Of a DNA stretch of 64,000 nt, positions 26,951 through 37,175 are shown one piece after another. Origin of the DNA: JALZUR01 sp965205365. Its GTDB lineage: Bacteria > Bdellovibrionota > Bdellovibrionia > Bdellovibrionales > UBA1609. Under the pieces are notes generated by a model. The model was not told the DNA's origin. It searched no databases and worked only from the letters and a program-made list of their open reading frames with translations. The stretch lies in contig CBDBGT010000005.1 in assembly GCA_965205365.1 (NCBI GenBank), forward strand, positions 372,001 through 436,000, written 5' to 3'. The translations under genes were made by a program, and so were the position numbers. How positions within the stretch are numbered: the first letter of the stretch is position 1; every line of letters starts with the position of its first letter.

Positions 26951-28910
26951 GTTTTTTGTGGTTTTAATATTTCTTCTAGGAGTTGTTTCTCCACGTCAAA
27001 TGGCAAACATTCAAAGATTATTTTTATCAACAGATAGGATAGTTGCAGACAAAACTTCCCCTGCATTCTCCGCAATGGAAGATGCTGTTATAATTAGAGA
27101 ACTTTTAGATTATAAAAGGCCAAAGAAGGAAAGAAAAATTAATTTAAAGGGAATAAAGCTTTCCTTAAACCAAAGGCCTTTTAAACTAGAAAAAGTAGAT
27201 TTAAGAGGTGAGCGTATAGAAGTTGCTCACTTTACTAATAAATTCATTGTCAATAAGGGCATAGAGCTAGGGTTAAGTGGTTCAATAACGAAGAATTCCT
27301 TTGTTGAAAAAAAGTTTAAAATTAAACCATCTCAGGTAAAAACCCATAGCTTAGCAAGTTCAATGAGTGGTGCTGTGGGTCTTTTAAAAGGGGTTAATCT
27401 TAAAAAGTTTTCGGCTAGTAATTCTTCTGCCAAGGTTTTAAAAGATGAGAGGCCTGTTTTAAAGAAAGCAGTGGTGGTAAACCACACTCCTAAGACAATA
27501 GCTGGAAATATTTTTTTAAAAGACGGTGGAGATTTTTTTGGTGATGGCTTTTATTATTATATGAATAGAAGTTTAGACGGTAGAATTTATGAAAGTGGTG
27601 TTGTTAATGGGGATCAAAACGCATTTAAAATGGAAATTAGTGAAGTTAAAGGGGTGTTGTCTGTAGAGCTGAGGTCAGAACAAGGAGATGTTCTTGCCTA
27701 TGGTGAGGAAATTTTAAGTGGTAGGGGAAAAGATTTGCAAAATTTAAATATTCAAATTTTTCCTTCACAAAATCTTTTTACAGGAAGGGTTTTAAGCTCG
27801 TCTGAATCCATAGGGGGAGAAGAACAGCCTTTACTGCTATCTGAAAAAAAAATAGAAGGAGTTTTAGGTGTTTTACAAGTAGATAAAAAGGGTTATTTTA
27901 ATCAAGAGATTTTTGAAAAAGGGTCTTCTTTTATTGTAGAAACCAAGTCTAAAAATTATTGGTCAGATTTAAATTTTGGTGTTGCAGGAAGGCCATTATA
28001 TCCAAGGCTTATTAGAAAAGGAGTTTTTGCAGATTTTGCCAAAACACTGGATCCTTTTGGAGAGGACATAGAAATTTATTCTGCCATTGTGGGAAGTATT
28101 ACACAAAAAGGCCTTGCCCAGGAAGGTATTAAAATAATACTTTTTAAAAATGAATATCAAAGGCCAATTTATTTTAATTCTAAAGGGTCAGCTAATTCAA
28201 GCTTAGTGAAGACTAGTAGAAATGGTGGATTTATTTTCATAAATATTCCTGAGGGAGAGTACTTAGTTCAAGCCATTAGAGGTTCTAAGGTGGTGGCTCA
28301 AAAATGGTACCTTGTAAGAGAGGGGCGAATTTCACAAGGACAGCTTAACATTAAATCAAATCCTGTGTTAATAGCCTCAGCGGAAAGTTTTCCTGGAAAT
28401 AAAAATGAAGAAAACTTTACACTACATGAGATTGGTGTAGATCAAAGCTTTATTTTAAAATCTAATAGTGAGATTCAAGTAAAAACCCTTACAAACCCAG
28501 AGCTTTTGTCATTAAGAATGGAAAAATTAAAAGGCTATGCTGACCATATATACTTAACATCTGTTAAAGCTAGAAAAAAAAGGTTTAAAGTTGTTGAAAA
28601 TCAATGGTTGAACAGATTTTTAAACAATAAACGCTCTAACGCAAATAGGGCCATGGGTTTTGTCATTGGGTTTATTGAGCAAAATGATTTTAAAGTTGTT
28701 AGGGAAACAACCACCGTACTGTCTTCAGAGTCTCAAATTTTTTATTTTGACAAGTACGGCGATGCTACACAAAGCGGTCTTGTTGGCGGGGGCTTTATTA
28801 TTACAGATGTTTTAAAAGGCTTTAAATCCGTAGTGGTTTCTATAAAAGGCAAAGACACATTCTTAAACAAAGTTGTCATGTCTAAGCCGTATTCAATAGC
28901 TATATTTTAG
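26937..28910 (+). CDS. large exported protein with carboxypeptidase-regulatory-like domain, unknown function
   Basis: A 657-aa protein with an N-terminal hydrophobic segment (FFVVLIFLLGVV) that may be a signal peptide. The segment at about residues 375-480 (LAQEGIKIILFKNEYQRP, TSRNGGFIFINIPEGEYLVQ) has the look of a beta-sandwich carboxypeptidase-regulatory/SpaA-like domain. The rest is beta-rich and unrecognised. It starts 13 bases after the lipoprotein gene, inside a hairpin, and is convergent with the minus-strand gene at 28907 with a 4-base overlap. Confidence 0.65.
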   Translation: MNGYSFFVVLIFLLGVVSPRQMANIQRLFLSTDRIVADKTSPAFSAMEDAVIIRELLDYKRPKKERKINLKGIKLSLNQRPFKLEKVDLRGERIEVAHFTNKFIVNKGIELGLSGSITKNSFVEKKFKIKPSQVKTHSLASSMSGAVGLLKGVNLKKFSASNSSAKVLKDERPVLKKAVVVNHTPKTIAGNIFLKDGGDFFGDGFYYYMNRSLDGRIYESGVVNGDQNAFKMEISEVKGVLSVELRSEQGDVLAYGEEILSGRGKDLQNLNIQIFPSQNLFTGRVLSSSESIGGEEQPLLLSEKKIEGVLGVLQVDKKGYFNQEIFEKGSSFIVETKSKNYWSDLNFGVAGRPLYPRLIRKGVFADFAKTLDPFGEDIEIYSAIVGSITQKGLAQEGIKIILFKNEYQRPIYFNSKGSANSSLVKTSRNGGFIFINIPEGEYLVQAIRGSKVVAQKWYLVREGRISQGQLNIKSNPVLIASAESFPGNKNEENFTLHEIGVDQSFILKSNSEIQVKTLTNPELLSLRMEKLKGYADHIYLTSVKARKKRFKVVENQWLNRFLNNKRSNANRAMGFVIGFIEQNDFKVVRETTTVLSSESQIFYFDKYGDATQSGLVGGGFIITDVLKGFKSVVVSIKGKDTFLNKVVMSKPYSIAIF

Positions 28911-29317
28911 TTGTTTAAAAGGCTCTTTTTAGCTTTGTTGATTTCATCTTGATCACCAATTTTGTAGGTGTCCACACTAGAGATGTTGTTTCCATTTTCA
29001 TCAACACTTTCAACGGTGGCTACAAGATAAGTGTAGAGTTGAAGGTTGTCTGGTGGTGAAAATTCTAAAGAGCCTGAGGTGTTTACAGTTTCTAAAAGCA
29101 GTTGAGTTTTTTCCTTCCTATGATTAACAGCAAGAATTTTAACACGTATATTAGTATATTTAGCAGAGTCAATTTTAAAATCAACTTCATTAATGCTCTT
29201 AAAAGAAATTGACATAGCGTTTTGAAGCTTTAGAGTGTGATGGTGTTTTAAGTGCTCTTTTTTCATAGAGCAAGATGCAAAAACAAATATACTCAAGAAT
29301 AAAAATTCATACTTCAT
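28907..29317 (-). CDS. small putative lipoprotein
   Basis: A 136-aa protein with lipobox FVFASC (Cys about residue 16), then a His-rich stretch (KKEHLKHHHTLKL) and a beta-sandwich-like body (VDFKIDSAKYTNIRVKILAV). No family is recognised; the fold could be fibronectin-like. It directly follows the HEXXH lipoprotein gene (start one base after that stop), so the two probably form one transcript. Confidence 0.65.
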   Translation of the reverse strand: MKYEFLFLSIFVFASCSMKKEHLKHHHTLKLQNAMSISFKSINEVDFKIDSAKYTNIRVKILAVNHRKEKTQLLLETVNTSGSLEFSPPDNLQLYTYLVATVESVDENGNNISSVDTYKIGDQDEINKAKKSLLNN

Positions 29318-31114
29318 TTAAAAACTCTCCTTTGTAAAGTTTGGAAACTCATAATCTATGGAAATGGTGGTTGAAGATGGATTCTGTTCAGGAAGAGTTG
29401 AGATTACAACAGCAATCATATAAGTTGCTCCATTAAGGCCACCATGTAAATCTACATCAACATTTTCGTTTATGGGGCCATGGATATAGTCGTTTAAATT
29501 TTGATAAGTGCTTTTAAAAATATAGAGTTGAACATGGCCCTCTTTTCCAGTGACATGGCCTGTAGTTGTAGAGGTGACAGAAATAGTTTCAGTAGTTAAT
29601 GGAGCAACACGTAGAGCGTAGTAATCAATTGAGAGAAGAGGGTGGTTGTTTGGTAGGCTAGGATTTACTCTATATTCATAGGGTCCTTTAAAACTAAAAC
29701 TTGTTGTCACCCCTGAGCCTAGGCCTTGCCCATACTGAGCGCGAAAAGTATTCACAGGGGTGTCCATGGGTTGAGTCATACGACTGTGGGTGAGAAGGGT
29801 ATTCCAATGGCTATTGTCTCTAATTGGGGTTAGAAAATCAATAATTTCTAAGAGTAAACCTATAGAGGCTAAGTTAGATTTTTCATGATTGAAATCCGCC
29901 TGTGATCCCTTATTGCTAAAGGCTTGCCAAAAATTTGGAAAGTAACCGCTAATATTGTCAAATTCTTCTGGAGCAGTTTCTTCATTTTCAGTATCATGGA
30001 TATCCCAGAGTAATCTTGCAACAGCAAATTCTCGAAACTCACCCTCCCCTGGATAAACAGGCACATCATAAAGGCCTTCATTTTCAATGGATCTTTTAAT
30101 ATAAAAGCCTGTGGAGCCATCAGAGTTTCCTCGAGTGTCTAAAACCGCAGGAATGTTTGTTATAAATGCTTGATAAAACTGTCCAGCACCTTCTGACCAT
30201 GCAAGCCTAGGGTCTAAAATTTCATTTCCATTGTGTGAACCACCAGGGGTATGGCTAACGGAAATACTAGATTCTAAAAAATGGAAATATTCATGAAGAA
30301 TAATAGAATTGTCAAAGTGGTCTGTGTCTGTAAAATCCACATCTCCGTTTAATCCGCCAAGTATAAATATTTTCATTTGAGGCTTTGATAGAAAAGATGT
30401 GCCTGATGAGGTTCCAGTGTAAACACCAGGATTAAAGCCTTTTTCCCAATAAATATCAACTTTTGGAATGTTTAAAGGATCAATCCCTTGTTCAGGAACA
30501 ACACTTGTTTTTAATACATCAAAAGAATTGTGAATTTGATCTAAAATATTAAAAGCTCCACCAACAACAGTCCTATCACCTTCGGCTACAAGGTTTATAT
30601 TAGATTGGTTGCCATTGGCAGTGAAAAAATGTTGAATTTTATGAAGCTCATTAGTTTCTGGTGCAATGAAAACACTTGCCCTATTAAATGAATTGTTAGA
30701 GCGAGCATAAATATTTAAAGATAAAGCCTTGCCACTTTTTGGAACGTTAAAAGAAAAGTTACCACTGCTGTTAGTTTCACCACATTGTAAAATTCTACCA
30801 CTTGTGTCCACCACTTCATACTGGGCATGTCTAATGGGGCGGGTGTCTTCTGCAATATCTAAAAGCCCCTCATTATCAGGCTCAGTTCCAATGGGTCGGT
30901 ATTCATATGTGGCTTGTCCAGAGATAAGATAGCTTGAGGTATAAGTAATGGTGTCTTTGCAATAAATTTTTTCTAAAGGACTTACCTGTGTTTCTGTCCA
31001 TGTTCTATTTATGATGTTTTTGGCAATGGTAGAGTGCTTTTTAGAGTTACAGCCTAGTAAAAAGAATACACTTAAAGTTGTTAGCGTAGTATTGATAATG
31101 AGGAATTTATTCAT
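29318..31114 (-). CDS. lipoprotein with HEXXH metallopeptidase-like motif
   Basis: A 598-aa protein with lipobox FFLLGC (Cys about residue 22). A carboxypeptidase-regulatory-like beta domain occupies about 55-160 (RHAQYEVVDTSGRILQCGE, SSGNFSFNVPKSG). The motif HEYFHFLE at about residue 275 and LAWSEGAGQFYQAF about 30 residues later are arranged like the zinc ligands of a gluzincin protease. A surface or periplasmic zinc protease is therefore inferred. The last 150 residues are beta-rich. It is followed directly by the small lipoprotein gene. Confidence 0.65.
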   Translation of the reverse strand: MNKFLIINTTLTTLSVFFLLGCNSKKHSTIAKNIINRTWTETQVSPLEKIYCKDTITYTSSYLISGQATYEYRPIGTEPDNEGLLDIAEDTRPIRHAQYEVVDTSGRILQCGETNSSGNFSFNVPKSGKALSLNIYARSNNSFNRASVFIAPETNELHKIQHFFTANGNQSNINLVAEGDRTVVGGAFNILDQIHNSFDVLKTSVVPEQGIDPLNIPKVDIYWEKGFNPGVYTGTSSGTSFLSKPQMKIFILGGLNGDVDFTDTDHFDNSIILHEYFHFLESSISVSHTPGGSHNGNEILDPRLAWSEGAGQFYQAFITNIPAVLDTRGNSDGSTGFYIKRSIENEGLYDVPVYPGEGEFREFAVARLLWDIHDTENEETAPEEFDNISGYFPNFWQAFSNKGSQADFNHEKSNLASIGLLLEIIDFLTPIRDNSHWNTLLTHSRMTQPMDTPVNTFRAQYGQGLGSGVTTSFSFKGPYEYRVNPSLPNNHPLLSIDYYALRVAPLTTETISVTSTTTGHVTGKEGHVQLYIFKSTYQNLNDYIHGPINENVDVDLHGGLNGATYMIAVVISTLPEQNPSSTTISIDYEFPNFTKESF

Positions 31115-31187
31115 AGGATGGTTTCGGATAAATGTGAGGTTGTCATTAATTAGTTTAGTGTATTAATATGAGATAAAGGGGAGTTTT

Positions 31188-31421
31188 ATGATTTTGAAAG
31201 GGGAAAATTCTGAAATTTTTCACAATAAGGAGCGTTATCATATACAGACTGAAAGCTGGGCTCCTTTAGAGCAGGTTTTAGTGGCACAAGTTTTTAAAGG
31301 TGGACAGCTTGTTTTTAAAAAAAAGATGACTCTAGAAGATGTGGGAGGGGATTTTAATCATGCTACTCTTTTAAAGGCCCATGAGGGCGTCATTAAAGAG
31401 CTTAAAGAGCTATTAATTTAA
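31188..31421 (+). CDS. small conserved-looking protein, unknown function
   Basis: A 77-aa soluble protein with AAGGGGAG before the ATG. It starts MILKGENSEIFHNKERYHIQ and ends in a helix (HATLLKAHEGVIKELKELLI). No family is recognised with confidence. It lies 12 bases upstream of ctpA on the same strand, so they are likely co-transcribed. Confidence 0.65.
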   Translation: MILKGENSEIFHNKERYHIQTESWAPLEQVLVAQVFKGGQLVFKKKMTLEDVGGDFNHATLLKAHEGVIKELKELLI

Positions 31422-31433
31422 TAAAGAGAGGCT

Positions 31434-32573
31434 ATGAAATACTTTTTTGCTTTTATATTAGGTGTTGTGATGAGCTATTTAGTTTTTGGCCTTTCTTTAG
31501 GGCATTCAGAGGGGAGGTATGATAAACTTCGTATTTATACTCAGGTCTTTAATCTGGTTGAAGAACACTATGTTGAAAAATTAAATATTGAAGAGCTTGT
31601 GACACTGTCTATTAGGGGCATTTTAGGAAAACTGGATCCATATTCAGGTTATTTGACTAAAAAAAGGTTTAAGCAATTTAAAAATGCAACTGATGGTGGT
31701 TTTAGTGGAATAGGTTTTGAGCTAGCTTTTAAAAAAAGAAATTTAGTGGTGGTTAGTGTTGTTGAGGATTCTCCCGCATGGAATGCTGGGATTTTACCCA
31801 AAGATCAAATTATAAAAATAAATGATACAAAACTAAACGCTCTAGATTTTATAGAAGCATCACAATTGTTTCCTAAGAAAAATAATAAAAAAGTTAGTTT
31901 GACAATAATGCGCCGAGGAAAAGACAAGCCTTTAAAAATAATTGTTAAAAGGCAGAAGCTAAAGATCAATCCAATTAGGAAAGTCTTTAATGAAAAAGGA
32001 CTGTTGGTTGTTAGAATTACTAGTTTTTCAACAAATACAAAGAAAGAAATACAGAGTCTTTTAGAGCGAGAAAAATTTGATAAATTGTTAATTGACCTTA
32101 GAAATAATCCAGGGGGACTTTTAAGTGAAGCCATTGAGGTGGTAGATCTTTTTGTGGAAGAAGGCATTATTGTAATCACTAAATCAAGAAACCCAAAGGA
32201 TGAAGTAAATTTAGCAAGGAAAAAAAGTACCCTATATCCAAACACTCCTCTTTATGTGTTAGTTGATGATTCAAGTGCAAGTGCCAGTGAAATTGTAGCA
32301 AGCTCTTTAAAGGATTTAAAAAGAGCTAAGCTTTTTGGGAAAAAAACTTATGGAAAAGGGTCTGTGCAATCAGTGTTGCCACTTCCTGGAGGCCAGGGAG
32401 GGATTAAGCTTACAGTAGCTAGATATTTTACGACTTTAGGTAAGATGATTGATAAAAAAGGTGTCCAGCCAGATTATGTTTATCCTAATAAACAAGAGGA
32501 CATCTATCCTGTTAAAAATTTTAAGAAAGACAAGGGTCTTCAGTGGGCTATAGGCAAAATCAATAGTTTTTAG
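31434..32573 (+). CDS. C-terminal processing peptidase (S41, PDZ-containing)
   Basis: A 379-aa exported protease with an N-terminal signal or anchor (FFAFILGVVMSYLVFGLSLG), a PDZ domain at about 90-170 (GFSGIGFELAFKKRNLVVVS, SPAWNAGILPKDQI) and an S41 domain with the nucleophile in SSASASEIVASSLKD and Lys in KKTYGKGSVQ. The motif NPGGLL is diagnostic. It trims the C-termini of envelope proteins. RBS AAAGAGAGG precedes the ATG. Confidence 0.92.
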   Translation: MKYFFAFILGVVMSYLVFGLSLGHSEGRYDKLRIYTQVFNLVEEHYVEKLNIEELVTLSIRGILGKLDPYSGYLTKKRFKQFKNATDGGFSGIGFELAFKKRNLVVVSVVEDSPAWNAGILPKDQIIKINDTKLNALDFIEASQLFPKKNNKKVSLTIMRRGKDKPLKIIVKRQKLKINPIRKVFNEKGLLVVRITSFSTNTKKEIQSLLEREKFDKLLIDLRNNPGGLLSEAIEVVDLFVEEGIIVITKSRNPKDEVNLARKKSTLYPNTPLYVLVDDSSASASEIVASSLKDLKRAKLFGKKTYGKGSVQSVLPLPGGQGGIKLTVARYFTTLGKMIDKKGVQPDYVYPNKQEDIYPVKNFKKDKGLQWAIGKINSF

Positions 32574-32955
32574 TAAAATTGTTACAGATTTTAGGCTAAG
32601 ATTTTAAAATTGATTTTAAGTCCAGGCTCTTAAACAGCACCTGCTATAAATGTTTTAAAGAGTTATGATGTTTAGAATTATGATTATATTTTTTTAAAGG
32701 GCAGGTTCATAGACAGCTTTGCTTTATAAATAAGAACCCTCGTTTTAGACTAGGATAGATGTGGAGCTGGGTTAAATACTTTAGTTTAAAAGGGGGTCTA
32801 TTTTTTAAACTTGAGGGCAATCTTAGTGAGGTCCTTAGTGTTTAAGGTGAGGGGTTTTTCTTATTAAATTTAATGAATTAAGTAAAATATTCAACTGGCT
32901 AAATGCCTTTAGAAGAACTATTATTTAAATACTATAGATCCTAAGGAGAACGCAA
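32574..32955. other. 382-bp intergenic region before metG
   Basis: AT-rich DNA between ctpA and metG. There is no open frame of note, tRNA-like cloverleaf or strong hairpin. AAGGAGAA just before the metG ATG is its ribosome-binding site. The length would allow a leader RNA (for example a methionine-related control), but I see no motif that supports one. Confidence 0.5.
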
Positions 32956-34578
32956 ATGTCTTTAAAAGCCCCCATTATAGTCACCTCAGCACTTCCATAT
33001 GCTAACAATTCACTTCACTTAGGTCATATGGTTGAATACTTACAAACAGATTTTTGGGTTAGATATCAAAAGCTAAAAGGTGAAAACTGTATTTATATTT
33101 GTGGCGATGACACCCATGGAACTCCAATTATGATCAGTGCTAGAGATAAAAAAATTACTCCAAAGGAGTTGATTCAAAATTGTTTAAAAGAGCATTTAAA
33201 AGATTTTAATGATTTTGGTGTAGAGTTTGATCATTACTCATCTACCAATAGTCTTGAGAATGAGAAATTGGTTTCTAAAATTTATTTATCATTAAAAAAT
33301 AAAGGACACATTACAACAAAAAAAATCAAACAACTTTTTTGTGAGCATGATAAAATGTTTTTACCAGATCGTTTTGTAAGGGGAGTTTGTCCTTCTTGTA
33401 AATCAGAAAATCAGTATGGAGATTCTTGTGACGAATGTGGAGCTACTTACGGAGCAAATGAAATCATTAAACCTAAATGCTCAATATGCTTAAGCACACC
33501 TACTTTAAAGGATAGTGAGCATGTATTTATAAAACTTTCTAATTTTCAAGATTTTTTAAAAAAATGGGTTCCTAAGCACACCTCAAAGGAAGTTTCTAGT
33601 AAGTTAAAGGAGTGGTTTAATGGAGAGCTTAGGGATTGGGACATTTCTAGAGATGATCCATATTTTGGTTTTAAAATTCCAGGTTATAGCAATAAGTATT
33701 TTTATGTATGGGTTGATGCGCCAATAGGCTATATAGCAGGAACAAAAGAGTGGTGTGATAAAAATGGTAAGAACTTAGATGACTATTGGAAAAACCCAAA
33801 CTCTAAGATCTATCACTTTATTGGAAAAGATATTATTTATTTTCACTCATTATTTTGGCCGTCTATATTAAGTTCCACAGATTACACACTGCCTTCTGGA
33901 ATATTTGTTCATGGTTTTTTAAAAGTAAATGGTAAAAAGATGAGTAAATCAAAAGGTACTTTTATTAAGGCAAGAAAGTATCTTAATGGCATAGACCCTT
34001 TGTATTTAAGGTATTACTTTGCTTGTCAACTTAACTCAGGTTTAGGTGATATAGATTTAAATCTAGAGGGTTTTGTTCAAAGAGTGAACTCTGATCTTAT
34101 AGGGAAAATCACTAATCTTGGTTCAAGGGGAGCTCAAATGCTTGGAAAAAAGTTTAGTGGGGTTATGGGGGAGTTAGATGATGAAGCTAGAAAAGTAGTG
34201 GATTTTTCAAAATCTAGAGCTAGTATTGTTTCAAATCATTATGAAAATAGGGATTTTGGCCGTGCTATGAAAGAGATTAGATCCATTGCTCATGAGGCCA
34301 ATAGATATTTTGATGAAAAACAGCCCTGGAAGATTATTAAAGATGATGCTAATGGAGCTCAAACTGTTCTTACCGGTGTTTTAAATATTTTTAGAGACAT
34401 AGCAATTTATTTAAGCCCAGTGATACCAGAGTATTCTAAAAAAGTTTCTTTGTTGTTTAAAGAAGAAAAATATCAATGGTCTGATTTAGATAAAGTTTTA
34501 GAAAAATATCAAATTGATGAATATAAACATTTAGCAACTCGTTTAAATATAGATGAGGTTAAAAATATTTTACTATAG
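32956..34578 (+). CDS. metG: methionyl-tRNA synthetase
   Basis: A 540-aa class I synthetase with HLGH at residues 21-24, KMSKSKG near residue 328, and a zinc knuckle CPSCKSENQYGDSCDECG at about 148-165. It lacks the C-terminal EMAP/Trbp111-like tRNA-binding domain found in dimeric forms, so it is probably monomeric. It charges initiator and elongator tRNA-Met. It stands alone. Confidence 0.97.
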   Translation: MSLKAPIIVTSALPYANNSLHLGHMVEYLQTDFWVRYQKLKGENCIYICGDDTHGTPIMISARDKKITPKELIQNCLKEHLKDFNDFGVEFDHYSSTNSLENEKLVSKIYLSLKNKGHITTKKIKQLFCEHDKMFLPDRFVRGVCPSCKSENQYGDSCDECGATYGANEIIKPKCSICLSTPTLKDSEHVFIKLSNFQDFLKKWVPKHTSKEVSSKLKEWFNGELRDWDISRDDPYFGFKIPGYSNKYFYVWVDAPIGYIAGTKEWCDKNGKNLDDYWKNPNSKIYHFIGKDIIYFHSLFWPSILSSTDYTLPSGIFVHGFLKVNGKKMSKSKGTFIKARKYLNGIDPLYLRYYFACQLNSGLGDIDLNLEGFVQRVNSDLIGKITNLGSRGAQMLGKKFSGVMGELDDEARKVVDFSKSRASIVSNHYENRDFGRAMKEIRSIAHEANRYFDEKQPWKIIKDDANGAQTVLTGVLNIFRDIAIYLSPVIPEYSKKVSLLFKEEKYQWSDLDKVLEKYQIDEYKHLATRLNIDEVKNILL

Positions 34579-34871
34579 GACAGAGTATTGTTAAAAATCA
34601 ATTGGTTCTTTAGCAGAGTCTGTAGGTAAAAAAAAAGAGCTAAAATATCTTTTTTTTATACTTAAGGCTTTTGCCTTTAGTCTGCCTTTTGGAGTGTTTT
34701 AAAATTCTAATTAAATTTATGTTTTTTTATTTATGCTGAGCCCAAAAAAAAGCACTCTAAGTTGTTTTTTATTATGGTGCTTTTAGTAAAGCAATTTCTT
34801 ACCCAATGCAGTAAAATATTTCACACCATTTATCATAAATAAGCTGATAATTTCACTCCTAAGGAGAAGGA

Positions 34872-35138
34872 ATGAAACCTTTAGGGGGAAGGTTAAAAAA
34901 ACTGAGAATTGATAAAGGGCTTTTTGTAGTTGAGTTTGCAGGAAAAATTTTAGTAAGCTCAAGGACATACAGAGAGTGGGAATACGGAAGAAAAAGAAAA
35001 GGAGAGCCGTATATTAAAATAGCAAGTTGTTTTAGAAGAAAAAATTATTCAATTGTTACTTTATTTTTTAAGAACATAATAACATTTTCTTCCATTATTT
35101 TAAATTTAAGCTCGTGCTTTTTTTCAGGCGATTCATAA
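34872..35138 (+). CDS. XRE-like HTH protein, possibly 3'-degraded
   Basis: Preceded by a strong AAGGAGAAGG. The first 55 residues (LGGRLKKLRIDKGLFVVEFA, SSRTYREWEYGRKRKGEPYI) fit an XRE/Cro-type HTH. After KIASCF the sequence stops resembling an XRE and runs 94 bases antisense over the end of tig, becoming hydrophobic. The likely ancestor was about 70 aa; the present frame reads into tig, which suggests loss of the original 3' end. Confidence 0.5.
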   Translation: MKPLGGRLKKLRIDKGLFVVEFAGKILVSSRTYREWEYGRKRKGEPYIKIASCFRRKNYSIVTLFFKNIITFSSIILNLSSCFFSGDS

Positions 35139-36316
35139 TGAGATTGAGTTTGTTTTGGAAGGTTAGAAAGGTAGGCTGTAACATCTGTTTCTTTAGGGAA
35201 TAGGTTTTCTTTTTGAGCAAGAGCCTCAATTAGAAAAGAAGTTTTAACATTTTTTTCTGCACTGTCTTTATAAGATTTCTCCCATTTTTTATGGTATTCT
35301 TCTATACTGACCTCACTCATACCTTGTTCCATAAGTTTTTTTGTTGCTGTTTTTTTAAAGTCTTTGGCTTGTTCCTCGACCATACTAATGGGAATTTGAA
35401 TTTCATGGATTTTTTCAAAAGCAGCTAAAAGATCATCAGTGAGCTTTTGCTTAATGGACTGTTCTTGTGTTTTTCTTAGATGAGACTCAATTTGCTTTTT
35501 AAAGTCTGTTAAAGAATCTAAGTTAGAAATTTCTTTAGCAAAAGCGTCGTTTATCTCAGGAAACTCTTTAGTATTAATAGAGTTTAGAGTTACTTTAAAA
35601 TCAACGAGAGCTTGTGCTAGGTCATTTTGAAAATAGTCTTTAGGGAATTGAAGAGAGAGAACCTTTACTTCTCCTGTGTTCATGCCAACAATTCCTTCCT
35701 CAAAGCCTTTAATAAGGCTTTTACTGCCAAGCTGTAGTAAGAAGTCTTTTGAAGAGCCATTTTTAACAGGAGTGTTGGTAGCGCAAAGAGTTCCCTGGAA
35801 ATCAATTTTAACCCAATCATTTATTTGTGCAGGCCTATTTGATGTAATAGGTGTTACTTTAGCCTTTGACTCTGCAGCTCTTTTTAAAACTTCGTTTATT
35901 TGTGTATCAGTTACGTTAACTTTTTCTTCTGTAACAGAAATTTTAGTAAGGTCGTTTAGTTTAATTTCAGGTTTGACTTCAAATTCTGCAGTAAAAGAAA
36001 AACCACCAAGGCTGTTGTTACTGGTTTTTTCATCAACGTTGATCTTAGGCATGAGGATAGGGGTTAGTTTGTGTGTGTCCAATGCATCTAGATAGCTTTT
36101 ATTAACAAGATTTTCTAAAACATCTTGAGAGATTTTACTGCTGTACATGGCTTTCACTTGGTCAAGGGGGACTTTGCCTTTTCTAAAGCCCTTAAGTGCC
36201 ACTGTTTTTTGAACTTTTTTAAACTCTTCTTCTAAAGCCGCCGTGACTTCAATTTTATCTAGTTCAACCCTGATAATACGCTTTAATCCAGTATTTTTAA
36301 TAATTTCTGATTTCAT
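35045..36316 (-). CDS. tig: trigger factor
   Basis: A 423-aa ribosome-bound chaperone. The N-terminal ribosome-binding domain has the signature region GFRKGKVPLDQVK (the family GFRxGKxP). A central FKBP-type PPIase domain (VKIDFQG to LSLQFPKDY) and a helical C-terminal domain follow. It shields nascent chains at the exit tunnel. No clpP follows it in the window. Its 3' end overlaps the XRE-like frame on the other strand. Confidence 0.95.
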   Translation of the reverse strand: MKSEIIKNTGLKRIIRVELDKIEVTAALEEEFKKVQKTVALKGFRKGKVPLDQVKAMYSSKISQDVLENLVNKSYLDALDTHKLTPILMPKINVDEKTSNNSLGGFSFTAEFEVKPEIKLNDLTKISVTEEKVNVTDTQINEVLKRAAESKAKVTPITSNRPAQINDWVKIDFQGTLCATNTPVKNGSSKDFLLQLGSKSLIKGFEEGIVGMNTGEVKVLSLQFPKDYFQNDLAQALVDFKVTLNSINTKEFPEINDAFAKEISNLDSLTDFKKQIESHLRKTQEQSIKQKLTDDLLAAFEKIHEIQIPISMVEEQAKDFKKTATKKLMEQGMSEVSIEEYHKKWEKSYKDSAEKNVKTSFLIEALAQKENLFPKETDVTAYLSNLPKQTQSHYESPEKKHELKFKIMEENVIMFLKNKVTIE

Positions 36317-36440
36317 GGCTGTTTATCCTTTTTTATATTATATAAGGGATATAGGGAAAAATTTACTTTCCTGCAACCATTTAGAGCATAAAAAATTCTT
36401 ATGTTTTTCTTTTTCTTTTTACTAAGATAATTTAAAGCCC

Positions 36441-37175
36441 ATGGGGCTTTATATTTTTTCAGGTAAGGGTGGTGTGGGGAAAACTCATTTATCAACAAGC
36501 TTTGCTTTTTATAGGGCAGGGCTTAAAAGAAGGGTTTTGCTTATAGAGTTTTCACAATTTGCCCAATATTCAGAGTATTTTGAGTTAGAAGTGGGTTTTA
36601 AGCCTAGGGAGTTTAAAAAGGGTTTATTTATATCTACTTGGACTGGTAGGGACTGTTTGAAAGAATATGCAGCAAAAGTTTTAAGGTCTCAAAGAGCCTC
36701 AGATTTTTTTATGACAATGCCACTAATGGAAAAATTAATCAATATTGCTCCAGGCTTAAAAGAGATTTCTGTTTTAGGAAAGCTGACCTCAGACTATCGG
36801 AATATAAATTTTACCACAGGTTTTGATGATATTATTTTTGACGCTCCAGCGTCAGGACACTTTGTTTCACTTTTACAGGCACCAAAAGGCCTTCAGGGAA
36901 TTGTGGGTGTAGGTTCTATGAGTAGGCAAAGTGCGGACATTTTAAACTGCCTTAAAAAAAGTGAGGACATTTTTATTGCCTTAGTTGGAGATGGTTCAGA
37001 GTTTTCAAATAAAGAAAATTTAGAAACTAGGAATAAAATTCAAAATATTTTAGGGAATAAGAAAATTATAAGTCTTAATAATTTTTCAAAAAAATTTCCC
37101 AGAGTTGATGCCGGTCATTGGGTTGAGAGTGCGAGGGTGATTTCGTCATATTGGAGTGATTTTTTATGGAGTTAG
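36441..37175 (+). CDS. ArsA-like P-loop ATPase, first of a pair
   Basis: A 244-aa protein with the deviant Walker A SGKGGVGKTHLS at residues 7-18 and a switch region FDDIIFDAPASGHFVSLL, which fits the ArsA/GET3 branch of the SIMIBI ATPases. It lacks the duplicated half of ArsA; a second such gene follows directly with a 10-base overlap, so the two products may form a heterodimer. The role is unknown; related pairs occur in several deltaproteobacteria. Confidence 0.8.
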   Translation: MGLYIFSGKGGVGKTHLSTSFAFYRAGLKRRVLLIEFSQFAQYSEYFELEVGFKPREFKKGLFISTWTGRDCLKEYAAKVLRSQRASDFFMTMPLMEKLINIAPGLKEISVLGKLTSDYRNINFTTGFDDIIFDAPASGHFVSLLQAPKGLQGIVGVGSMSRQSADILNCLKKSEDIFIALVGDGSEFSNKENLETRNKIQNILGNKKIISLNNFSKKFPRVDAGHWVESARVISSYWSDFLWS

